This document shows positions 1 to 6,247 of a stretch of 9,247 bases of DNA, in pieces. Each line of letters begins with the position of its first letter. Positions within the stretch are counted from its first letter, which is position 1. Below the pieces are notes generated by a model. That model did not search any database. It was given only the letters and a program-made list of their open reading frames with translations, and was not told the origin of the DNA. Both the position numbers and the translations under genes were made by a program. Source of the stretch: CAZVRZ01 sp964629965 (GTDB lineage: Bacteria > Chloroflexota > Anaerolineae > Anaerolineales > UBA4823); the NCBI GenBank assembly GCA_964629965.1, contig CAZVRZ010000187.1, forward strand, positions 1 through 9,247. The letters are read 5' to 3'.

Positions 1-30
1 GTTCCGTCGCTACCAAGCGTCCTTGTGTAG

Positions 31-573
31 CTTTATTATCATACAAGCAGTTACCTTAATCTTATAACAGAAATTGATGCTCCCACAGGCCGATGGCAAC
101 CAATTTATGGAACCACTGATGTTTACAATATTTTTTACAATTATGATTCTAACATCAGTAACACTGGCAACATATATCATATTGCCTATGAGGCTGCAAT
201 CGCTGATTGGAACAATGTTAATACGAATTTCACTTGGTTCCAATCGGGTGTTCATTCTGTTCATTTAGGAGCTTATTGTGATTCTTGGGGATTTTTAGGA
301 GGATCTACCCCAATTTATGGTTTTTCGGGAAATATAGAAGGATTTGCGACATACATTAACCCATGCATTATGACTAGTGAAGGATTTACTTCTGCCAATC
401 AAAGACGGCATGTAGCTTTACACGAAACTGGCCATGCTCATGGCATTGGCCATTTGACATCCGCTTACTTTGCACAAGCAATTATGCCACCAGGAACAAA
501 TTCTGGTATAGCTGCTTGGCTTTATCAGCCTACCCAAGTTGATGTTGATTTAATTAACCAAATTTATCCATAA
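31..573 (+). pseudogene. Secreted metzincin (matrixin-like) zinc metallopeptidase, 5' end broken
   Basis: The frame is open from 31 to the TAA at 571-573 (180 codons) and is closed upstream by TAG at 28-30. It has no ATG, GTG or TTG before 370, so the intact gene must once have begun further upstream or in another frame. Residues 131-141 of this frame (421-453) read HETGHAHGIGH, a full metzincin HExxHxxGxxH site: three His zinc ligands and the catalytic Glu. Eleven residues on, AIMPPG (Met codon 484-486) fits the Met-turn of matrixins. Upstream, a Trp/Tyr/Asn-rich stretch including AAIADWNNVNTNFTWF resembles the start of the metzincin catalytic domain. Such enzymes are usually secreted and cleave extracellular protein. 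A short ORF from the ATG at 370 keeps the zinc site but lacks the upper half of the domain. The fault could be a true nonsense or frameshift mutation, or an assembly error near the window edge. The fold is fairly sure; the gene's status is less so. Confidence 0.62.
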
Positions 574-678
574 TGCTATTAGGACCTTGTGCAAGTTCGC
601 CCTAATGGACAAAAAAAATTCTGAAGCGATATTGGTTATTTATTAAAAAACCGAAAACACAAGAGAAAGAGAACAAAA

Positions 679-1392
679 ATGGAGAAAGCTAAACAGAATT
701 CGAGAACACGCGAGATTATCGGCCTGTCCTTGGTTCTTATCTCTGTGATCTCGATTTACTTTATCTATAAAAAAGCTGCCCCTGCGTATCCTAACCCGGT
801 AGTGGGGAATTATTCCAGGATAGTTGGCTCATCGATATCTGAAATCGCTGAGCGGGCAAGCATCATCGTTATTGGAACAGTCGTTGACACAATTTACAGC
901 GATGTAAATATGTTCCGCAATTATGAAAACCTATCAAAACCTGTAAACGACATCTATGCACCTGGTGTTTTTGCCGAAGTACATATAACAGAATATCTGA
1001 AAGGAGAAGGAACGAAGATTATCTACATTACGCAAGCAACAGGTGTTATTATTCCTGGATATATGCGCAATGATGCCTCCGTCGAAAAAGCGCAGAAGAT
1101 GCTTGTGGATCCTCTCCAAGTCGGAAAAAAGTATTTGTTCTTCTTGCAGGGGTACGGCAAAGGAGGCTATCTAGATATCCCGGGAGAAGACTTGCCAACG
1201 CCACTATTCATCGGAGTTATCGAGCCCTGGCGGTTTGATATATCAGATTCAAAGCTAGCAGTTCCAGAAAGTAAAACGGCTAGCTTTACAGTTTGGCCTG
1301 TCTCGGCCATAATAGAAGAAATTAAAAATCCGACAGGTAAGTTAAATCTTCTGCAAACTGTTCCATACCCTCCTCCTAATCCTTATCCGTAG
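679..1392 (+). CDS. Membrane-anchored protein of unknown function with OB/NTR-like strand pattern
   Basis: I do not recognise a named family. The 237-residue product has a basic N-terminus, one hydrophobic segment at about 13-30 that should act as an uncleaved signal anchor, and then an extracellular domain. That domain has alternating strands: 60-70 (ASIIVIGTVVD), 98-109 (ending EYLKGE), 112-119 (TKIIYITQ), and 148-157 (VGKKYLFFLQ). This order of 'A..IV.G.V', 'V...LKG', 'I.Y' and 'VG..Y..FL' recurs in many uncharacterised secreted bacterial proteins and recalls OB-fold NTR/TIMP-type domains. It has no Cys, so it cannot use the N-terminal Cys of true TIMPs. The tail is Pro/Tyr-rich (YPPPNPYP). 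The start at 679 has a modest purine-rich site (AGAAAGAG) about 7 bases upstream. It lies 105 bases after the broken metzincin, on the same strand and similarly AT-rich, so the two may have arrived together. Function is unknown. Confidence 0.75.
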   Translation: MEKAKQNSRTREIIGLSLVLISVISIYFIYKKAAPAYPNPVVGNYSRIVGSSISEIAERASIIVIGTVVDTIYSDVNMFRNYENLSKPVNDIYAPGVFAEVHITEYLKGEGTKIIYITQATGVIIPGYMRNDASVEKAQKMLVDPLQVGKKYLFFLQGYGKGGYLDIPGEDLPTPLFIGVIEPWRFDISDSKLAVPESKTASFTVWPVSAIIEEIKNPTGKLNLLQTVPYPPPNPYP

Positions 1393-1550
1393 TTCTCTCC
1401 CCCGTCTGGGCGGCCCACATCATCCTTAGTAGCAGAGGAACCCAAGGTAACGCTGCTCAATCATCTAACCCATATCCGGCTCCGGCGGAATATAGGAAAA
1501 TTCAACAAGTCAATCCCTATATTATTGTCGGTCTACACCAACGCTCCGCT

Positions 1551-2276
1551 TCACCGGCGGCAGGGCGAAGCCCGATTCGTCTCGGCAACCGCCTCCATTA
1601 CGAATAACCCTTTATTTCGTTGTACTACCATCGCAAAATCGAAACGGTCCAACGCAAGGCAGCAATTCAAATCAGCCTCCAGCTTATCTTTTTGAGCTTC
1701 CGTCAATACCCCACGCTCCAATAAGATATGCGCCTTTTCCCGCCAGTCCTCGCGAATATTCTCAAGTAAACCATCGGCTTCTGGCTTCTCATCGCGCAGC
1801 AATGCTGCCATATAGTCTGCGCATGCCCGATCAGCGATCCCTTCCTCGGTACAAACAAATGTCACTCGTTCGCTCGCCTGGCGTTGCAGGTAATCCACTG
1901 AAGCTCCAGCGCATACGAAACTACCCGCCATCAACGTTTTGGCTCGAACACTTCTCACCAAACCGGGCGTTCCATTTGGCGTGCATTGAATCATCCGCCG
2001 ACCCTGCAAATCACATTCGCTTAACTCGGCAGGGGAATTACCATAATCAAAGCCTGCCGCAGGCTTGCCCCCCAGCTCTCCCAATCCCATCAAGATCGCC
2101 TTTGGAAAGCGCGAGTGTAAAGTAAAGGCATCGTCTGCCGATGCCACTACAAGAATCTCTTGAGCGCCAGCAGCAAAAGCATATGCAGCCGTCGTAAAGG
2201 ATCGCCATACATCAATCACGACCACACTTTCAGTGGCGGTCGCACACGTCTCCAGCGTAGCATAGTCAATATACAT
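1551..2276 (-). CDS. comB: Probable 2-phosphosulfolactate phosphatase (ComB family)
   Basis: This 241-residue protein matches the ComB family, whose founding member hydrolyses 2-phosphosulfolactate to sulfolactate with Mg2+ in archaeal coenzyme M synthesis. Visible family motifs in order are IDVWRSFTTA (21-30, usually written as DVLRA(S/T)TT), GLGELGGK (64-71), GFDYGNSPAE (75-84), CTPNGT (98-103), SFVCA (119-123) and a C-terminal LDRFDFAMVVQR (209-220). Length is normal for the family. ComB homologues are widespread in bacteria that do not make coenzyme M, so the true substrate here may differ; no comA or comC partner is visible. The ATG at 2276 is preferred because AGGAG lies 7 bases before it; an in-frame GTG at 2279 would be only 4 bases away. 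The gene overlaps the upstream metallo-beta-lactamase gene by 11 bases, so translation is probably coupled. Trp and Phe in the first motif are mild departures from the consensus. Confidence 0.88.
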   Translation of the reverse strand: MYIDYATLETCATATESVVVIDVWRSFTTAAYAFAAGAQEILVVASADDAFTLHSRFPKAILMGLGELGGKPAAGFDYGNSPAELSECDLQGRRMIQCTPNGTPGLVRSVRAKTLMAGSFVCAGASVDYLQRQASERVTFVCTEEGIADRACADYMAALLRDEKPEADGLLENIREDWREKAHILLERGVLTEAQKDKLEADLNCCLALDRFDFAMVVQRNKGLFVMEAVAETNRASPCRR

Positions 2277-3144
2277 CACATCGCTCCTGACACACTACAT
2301 CCAACGTGTGATCGATGAGTTGTGGATCCATTCGATTGCCATGACCTGGAATTAATAGATCCATCTCGAATTGTCTTAATTTTTCGATCGACTTTGGCCA
2401 TTCTATCATATCCGCATCAGCCGTGTTTCCAACCGCATCTCCTGCAAGAATCATGCACCCCCCAAATAATATCTTTCTTTCTATGAAATATACAACTACA
2501 TTTTCCAAGGTGTGGGTTGGTCCTGGATAATATACGACCACATTTTCATTGCCGAAATTCAATGTCAACCCTGTTTGCAAAGAATACAGAGTACCTGGTG
2601 AAACATACTTGAGGTTTTTATGAGCCTGATAATATTCGGAATCTTTAGTGCCAGACAACCAGCTCAGCGTTAAGTTGCGTAATGCTTCCCCTCTCTGGTT
2701 CAACATTACCGGTATGGCATCAGAACCGTACACTGTTGCTCCTGCGGCAATTAAAGCGCCATTTCCGCCAAGGTTATCATAGTGATATCCAGTATTGATG
2801 GCAACAATATTTCTTTTTCCGAATTTGGCGATTTCCCATTTTAGCAATTCATCGGTGGCTTCCGGCGTATACGGGGTATCTACCAACAAAATGTCTGAAT
2901 TTTGCATTTCGACCAACAATGAATTATGCGGCCAAGGAAATGAATGCGTCACAACATAGAAGCCCTGTTGTATCTCTCTGATGACCATATCGGTATCAAT
3001 TGTTTCAGAGGCATAATCTGCAAGCACCATCGGGAAAGCTTTGGTTGCACCAGGACTGGGGGTTTCGTTCGTCGCCTGGCTCTGTCGACCTACACAGCCC
3101 ATTAATAGCAATGTACAAACTATCACCACGAAATATTTTCTCAT
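2266..3144 (-). CDS. Lipoprotein metallo-beta-lactamase of subclass B1 type, altered zinc site
   Basis: The 292-residue product begins with a lipoprotein signal (lipobox LMGC, Cys17) and a Ser/Thr/Pro-rich linker, so it should be anchored on the outer face of the membrane. The rest is a metallo-beta-lactamase fold with strong B1 features: NSLLVE and LLVDTPYT (74-93), HYDNLGGN (121-128), GPTHTLEN (208-215), FGGC (227-230), then GNTADADMIEWPKSIEKL (239-256) and IPGHG (265-269). In standard numbering the ligands seen are H118 (His121), D120 (Asp123), H196 (His211), C221 (Cys230) and H263 (His268). The first ligand, H116, is Gly119 (GGA, 2788-2790). B2 enzymes carry Asn there, so this site most resembles a one-zinc enzyme. 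Known B1/B2 members hydrolyse beta-lactams; activity here is not shown, and another hydrolase role is possible. AGGAG sits 5 bases before the ATG. Base composition is lower in GC than in the glycosyltransferase genes. It leads a two-gene unit with comB. Confidence 0.88.
   Translation of the reverse strand: MRKYFVVIVCTLLLMGCVGRQSQATNETPSPGATKAFPMVLADYASETIDTDMVIREIQQGFYVVTHSFPWPHNSLLVEMQNSDILLVDTPYTPEATDELLKWEIAKFGKRNIVAINTGYHYDNLGGNGALIAAGATVYGSDAIPVMLNQRGEALRNLTLSWLSGTKDSEYYQAHKNLKYVSPGTLYSLQTGLTLNFGNENVVVYYPGPTHTLENVVVYFIERKILFGGCMILAGDAVGNTADADMIEWPKSIEKLRQFEMDLLIPGHGNRMDPQLIDHTLDVVCQERCDVY
2284..2288 (-). promoter_or_regulatory. Ribosome site that sets the comB start inside the upstream gene
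   Basis: AGGAG inside the 3' end of the metallo-beta-lactamase gene, 7 bases before ATG 2276 and 4 before GTG 2279. The spacing favours the ATG. Its position before the upstream stop supports translational coupling. Confidence 0.6.
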
Positions 3145-3296
3145 TCAATCTCCTGGGGAAATAGAATCACTGTCTGACGGATTGCTTCAACTCTTTATGT
3201 ATAGATCGTTTCACCCTCAAATACTCGGCTATGAGGAATTTTCCTGCCGGCGGCGCCATGCGCCTCAAGCCTTCCCAATCAGGAACCTGGCCAGGC

Positions 3297-3695
3297 TCAG
3301 TCCGGCCGATGCTGTGAAACATAGATATACCAACAAACCCCGTACTGATCGACCACGTCCGCCGAACATGGACTCCACGGAAGCGAACCCAGCTCGCGCA
3401 AAATGTGCCCGCCCTCAGCAAGCATTTTATAAGCATGCTTGAGTTCATCATCGCTGTCGAGATTGATACCGTAGCTCATGGTGGGCTGCCGCGCGGCTAA
3501 CATCGCTTGAACGATTTCCTCATCGTTGTTCTCGCTAACGGCGAAGCCCGAGGCATCTCCCTTCCCAAGTTCGGCGTGCAGAAATGAGCCGTCGCTGTTT
3601 CTCGCATGGTAGCCCAATGTCATTCCAAAGGCTTCGAGGTAGAATTCGACTGCTTCCACACTGTTCTTCACATACAAAGTCGCACCCAGATTCAT
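3297..3695 (-). CDS. VOC-family protein, PhnB/glyoxalase-like
   Basis: The 132-residue protein is a single-unit vicinal oxygen chelate protein with two beta-alpha-beta-beta-beta modules. The first shows LYVKNSVEAVEFYLEAFGM (7-25), the characteristic strand-helix opening, then SDGSFLHAEL with a His in a usual metal-ligand position. The second shows SDDELKHAYKMLAEGG followed by DQYGVCWYIYV (115-125), the typical PhnB-like ending. PhnB-like members often lack a full metal site and their substrates are mostly unknown, so neither glyoxalase nor resistance function can be claimed. An in-frame ATG lies 15 bases upstream (3710), but AAGGAG with a 6-base spacer falls inside that extension and points to 3695 as the true start. 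It follows the cupin gene after 62 bases on the same strand and may be read from the same transcript. A 152-base gap separates it from the metallo-beta-lactamase gene. Confidence 0.85.
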   Translation of the reverse strand: MNLGATLYVKNSVEAVEFYLEAFGMTLGYHARNSDGSFLHAELGKGDASGFAVSENNDEEIVQAMLAARQPTMSYGINLDSDDELKHAYKMLAEGGHILRELGSLPWSPCSADVVDQYGVCWYIYVSQHRPD

Positions 3696-3701
3696 GATGT
3701 T

Positions 3702-3707
3702 CTCCTT
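3702..3707 (-). promoter_or_regulatory. Ribosome site that sets the VOC gene start
   Basis: AAGGAG followed by a 6-base spacer and ATG 3695. Using the earlier ATG at 3710 would put this site inside the coding region and leave that ATG with no purine-rich site. Confidence 0.7.
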
Positions 3708-3757
3708 CATAGATGTGGTTTCATCAACCAGTCAGCGCCTGGCATTCCAGATGAACT

Positions 3758-4123
3758 TTATAGCCAGTCGTCTGAAGGCGCGGTCATCTGGCCGCCTGCG
3801 TTGCCGGTATTGATTGTACCAGCCGGTTCGATCAATAAGATACTGCATTGCTCGGCAGCAACCGGCTTGTGTTCTACCCCCTTGGGCACCACATACATTT
3901 CGCCGGCGCTCAAGATGACTTTGCCATCCCGAAATTCAATATCCATACTGCCGTTAAGGACTATGAAGACTTCGTCCGTCTCGGCATGGTTGTGCCAAAC
4001 AAAATGCCCTTGAATCTTGACCAACTTGAGATGATAGTCATTCATTTGAGCGATGATTCTTGGCCTCCAGTGTTCAGTCAACAACTGAAGTTTATTCTCA
4101 AAGTTCGTAGCTTGATATGTCAT
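3758..4123 (-). CDS. Single-domain cupin protein
   Basis: This 121-residue protein is a small cupin_2-type beta-barrel. Cupin motif 1 is GHFVWHNHAETDEVFIVLNG (39-58), with two His and one Glu as expected metal ligands. Motif 2 is GEMYVVPKGVEHKPV (74-88), with the P.G..H pattern supplying the third His. All four usual ligand positions are therefore filled and a bound divalent metal is likely. Stand-alone cupins of this kind act as small-molecule isomerases, dioxygenases or sugar-binding proteins; the sequence does not say which. Its ATG overlaps the stop of the glycosyltransferase gene in an ATGA (4120-4123), with GGAG 8 bases upstream inside that gene, so the two are translationally coupled. 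Base composition is visibly more AT-rich than the glycosyltransferase despite the overlap. The C-terminus (TINTGNAGGQMTAPSDDWL) is a polar tail beyond the barrel. Confidence 0.9.
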   Translation of the reverse strand: MTYQATNFENKLQLLTEHWRPRIIAQMNDYHLKLVKIQGHFVWHNHAETDEVFIVLNGSMDIEFRDGKVILSAGEMYVVPKGVEHKPVAAEQCSILLIEPAGTINTGNAGGQMTAPSDDWL

Positions 4124-5391
4124 TGATTGTTCTCCAACCTGTGCGAAATGATCTCCACAGCCCGGGCTGTGCCATTTTCCGCCCGGATGCTTTCACCGAT
4201 GGCGGCAGCCCGCCCCCGCAGCGCCGTATCGGTCACGGCGGTGTGGATGGCCTGCGCCAGTTTTTCGGCCGTGAGTCTTTTGCTATCGGCCAGGCGCAGC
4301 CCAACGCCGGCTTTCACCACCCGATCAGCCCAGGAATATTGGTCCAATAGAAAAGGAGTGAGAATGCCCGGCACCCCGGCGCGCAGGCCCGCGGCAGTGG
4401 TTCCCGCCCCCCCATGATGCACAACCGCCGCCATCCGCGGGAACAGCCAACTGTGCGGCACATCTTCCGCGTAGAATACGTTAGCAGATGCCGGCAGGTG
4501 GGCCACCGCGCCCCAGCCTTTCAGCAGCACGCCCCGCTGCCCGCTGAGTTCCAGGGCGCGCAGAACCAGGCGCGTGCGCCGTTCTGGGTCTTTGTCGCTC
4601 ATACTGCCAAAGCCGACGTAGACCGGCGGCGGGCCGCTTTCTAGAAAGCGCACCAACTCCGCAGGCGGCTGCCAATCCGCTTGAGCATCCAGGAACCAAT
4701 AGCCGGTGACATGCAGATTGTCCGACCAATCGGGCGGCTTGGGCAATATCTGCGGGCTGTAGGCATACAGCCAGGGCGTGCCGCCGTCGCCGAGGGTGTC
4801 GATCATCTCGCCCATAGATCGCCAGGGGGGCAGGCCCAGGCGCCTCGTGCGCCAATGGTTGAACAGCCCGCCCACGAAGGACCATCCCAGGCGCATATAC
4901 AGCGTGTATGTCAGGTAGTTGTAACCGCCGCCGAACGAAAAGCGGAACGGCAGCATGAACATGGGAAAAGCGCGCGTGGGTGGAAACAACGGCTGCAAAG
5001 ACGCCACCGCCAGCGGGATGTGGCGCTGCTTGGCAATATCCACGCCCATACTGGCAATCGAACTCAGCACCAGGAACTCGGCCTCCTGCGCGGCTTGCCA
5101 ACAATCGTCCATCACCGCCGCCAGGTACGTCTCGAACCCAGATCGAAAATCACGCAATACGCGGACGATATTGCGACCCTTCAAGGCATCCTGCTGCCCC
5201 GGCTTCTGCATAAACTCCCGCAGGCTGAAACGCAGCGGAACCATGTTGACACCATACGAGCGGACCCACCCGGCAAGATCGCCCGAAGCCACCAGCGTCA
5301 CCTGGTGCCCCGCCTGCTGCAAGCCCCTGGCTAAGGCCACATAGGGTTGGGTATCGCCGCGCGAGCCGAATGTGCAGATCGTAATCTTCAT
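4120..5391 (-). CDS. GT1-family glycosyltransferase (UDP/TDP-sugar, sterol/lipid/macrolide type)
   Basis: The 423-residue enzyme has the GT-B layout of family GT1. The N-terminal acceptor domain opens with MKITICTFGSRGDTQPYVAL, the hallmark of sterol 3-beta-glucosyltransferase-like and antibiotic (GtfB-like) enzymes. The C-terminal donor domain has PVYVGFGSM (256-264), HHGGAGTT (325-332), which contacts the nucleotide-sugar phosphates, and FLLDQYSWADRV (347-358), which contacts the sugar. It should transfer a hexose from UDP- or TDP-sugar to a lipophilic acceptor in the cytoplasm or at the inner membrane face; the acceptor cannot be read from sequence. The frame remains open for 41 more codons upstream, but ATG 5391 is chosen because the conserved domain begins there, GAAGGA lies just before it, and it overlaps the upstream gene's stop in ATGA (5388-5391). 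High GC, about 60% by eye. It is coupled to both the M50-like gene before it and the cupin after it. Confidence 0.92.
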   Translation of the reverse strand: MKITICTFGSRGDTQPYVALARGLQQAGHQVTLVASGDLAGWVRSYGVNMVPLRFSLREFMQKPGQQDALKGRNIVRVLRDFRSGFETYLAAVMDDCWQAAQEAEFLVLSSIASMGVDIAKQRHIPLAVASLQPLFPPTRAFPMFMLPFRFSFGGGYNYLTYTLYMRLGWSFVGGLFNHWRTRRLGLPPWRSMGEMIDTLGDGGTPWLYAYSPQILPKPPDWSDNLHVTGYWFLDAQADWQPPAELVRFLESGPPPVYVGFGSMSDKDPERRTRLVLRALELSGQRGVLLKGWGAVAHLPASANVFYAEDVPHSWLFPRMAAVVHHGGAGTTAAGLRAGVPGILTPFLLDQYSWADRVVKAGVGLRLADSKRLTAEKLAQAIHTAVTDTALRGRAAAIGESIRAENGTARAVEIISHRLENNQ

Positions 5392-6131
5392 CGTTCCTTC
5401 AACCAGCCGAATCCGAACGCCAAAGATAGGGCTGAGAACAGCGCCAGCACGATGCCCACCAGCCGGCGGCGCTTTTTCAGCGCCAGGGCGGCTGCCAGGC
5501 CCAGCCCGACCCACGTTACCCGGTTGACCTTCTTGAGCGTCTCAGCGGCCTGCGGCGGAGTCTGCCCCAGCTCCACCAGCGACCATTTCAAGACCGGCCC
5601 GCCGTCGATGCCGGGGATGGGCAGCAGGCTGGCCGAGAGGAGCAGCGCATTCATGCCCGTCGCGGCGTTCACCACGGCGCGCCCCACCGTATCCGGGGCG
5701 GTCAGTGGGCGCAGCAGCCTGCTCAGGCCAAGCAGGACGGTATTGCAGGCCGGCCCGCCCAGCGAACGCAGGATGTGTTGGCGGGGCGTCACATTGGGAT
5801 TCTCTGGGTCGGAATATATTATCAGCGGCATACCCCCCACAATGCGCAAGGCGTCCATCGGTTGGCCCACCCAGCGCGCCGCGGCCGCGTGCGCCAGGTT
5901 GTGACACCACTCCGAGCCAAGCATGACCACCGTGGCGCCCAGCCCGCTCAACAGCCGCTGGCTGCCAGTCCATTGCGGATGGCGCCGGCCGGTGATCCAG
6001 CTCGCCGCCGCCCACCAGAGCAGTTGGACCGCCGGCAGCCAGGTAAACCCCTTTGCCACCAGCGGCACGTCAAAGATGCGCCCCACGGTGGTGGTCCGAT
6101 CGGTTGGCGAGGAAAATCCTGATTGGTTCAT
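5388..6131 (-). CDS. M50/site-2-protease-fold membrane protein with degenerate catalytic motif
   Basis: The 247-residue membrane protein has the landmarks of the M50 (site-2 protease) family in order: a hydrophobic segment with EWCHNLAHAAAARWVG (74-89) where HExxH is expected, SLGGPACN (123-130) matching the family's AGPxAN stretch, and NALLLSASLLPIPGIDGGPV (161-180) matching N..P..P.DGG with Asp176. Active members cleave substrates within the membrane using two His, the Glu of HExxH and the Asp. Here both His (77, 81) and the Asp remain but Glu is replaced by Asn78, so it may bind metal yet be inactive as a protease. About five or six membrane segments are likely; the last follows a KKRRR cluster. 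The frame extends upstream to a GTG at 6215, but ATG 6131 is preferred because an AT-rich promoter-like region lies between, although no strong ribosome site is visible. Its stop overlaps the glycosyltransferase start, so it leads the operon. Confidence 0.8.
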   Translation of the reverse strand: MNQSGFSSPTDRTTTVGRIFDVPLVAKGFTWLPAVQLLWWAAASWITGRRHPQWTGSQRLLSGLGATVVMLGSEWCHNLAHAAAARWVGQPMDALRIVGGMPLIIYSDPENPNVTPRQHILRSLGGPACNTVLLGLSRLLRPLTAPDTVGRAVVNAATGMNALLLSASLLPIPGIDGGPVLKWSLVELGQTPPQAAETLKKVNRVTWVGLGLAAALALKKRRRLVGIVLALFSALSLAFGFGWLKER

Positions 6132-6153
6132 TTCATTTTCTGATGTATGATTA

Positions 6154-6162
6154 ACTATAGCA
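6154..6162 (-). promoter_or_regulatory. Extended -10 promoter of the M50-like/glycosyltransferase/cupin operon
   Basis: Read on the - strand this is TGC-TATAGT, in an AT-rich patch (about 6125-6175) within otherwise GC-rich DNA. The same TATGCTATAST string occurs before the CPBP gene. No good -35 is visible. A start of transcription near 6147 would give a leader of only about 16 bases. Confidence 0.4.
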
Positions 6163-6247
6163 TATCTTTGCAGGGCAGACCATTGCCATCTATCGCCCAA
6201 CTTGAAGGGGAACACAGGGGGGCTCCCGTATTTGATAGGAGGTTGCT

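Noticed and set aside
578..606. ATTAGG / CCTAAT inverted repeat after the metzincin stop as a terminator
   Set aside because: The loop is 17 bases and the run that follows is A, not T, on the + strand, so it does not fit a Rho-independent terminator for this gene.
1469..1496. Imperfect hairpin in the convergent gap 1393-1550
   Set aside because: The stem has mismatches and no T-run follows it on either strand.
3167..3451. A 94-codon open frame on the - strand between the VOC and metallo-beta-lactamase genes
   Set aside because: More than half lies in another frame of the VOC gene. The remaining part (3167-3296) has no recognisable motif, and the start has no ribosome site.
4481..5104. Long Arg/Ala/Gly-rich open frame inside the glycosyltransferase gene
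   Set aside because: It is a GC-rich shadow frame: low-complexity composition, no motif, while the overlapping frame has clear GT1 motifs.
5392..5514. 41-codon N-terminal extension of the glycosyltransferase
   Set aside because: It overlaps the end of the M50-like gene, lies before the conserved MKITICTFGSRGD start, and the internal ATG has a good ribosome site and a typical ATGA overlap.
6132..6215. GTG start at 6215 for the M50-like gene
   Set aside because: It would place the AT-rich promoter-like patch inside the coding region; the added 28 residues show no family feature. It is not excluded, since ATG 6131 lacks a strong ribosome site.
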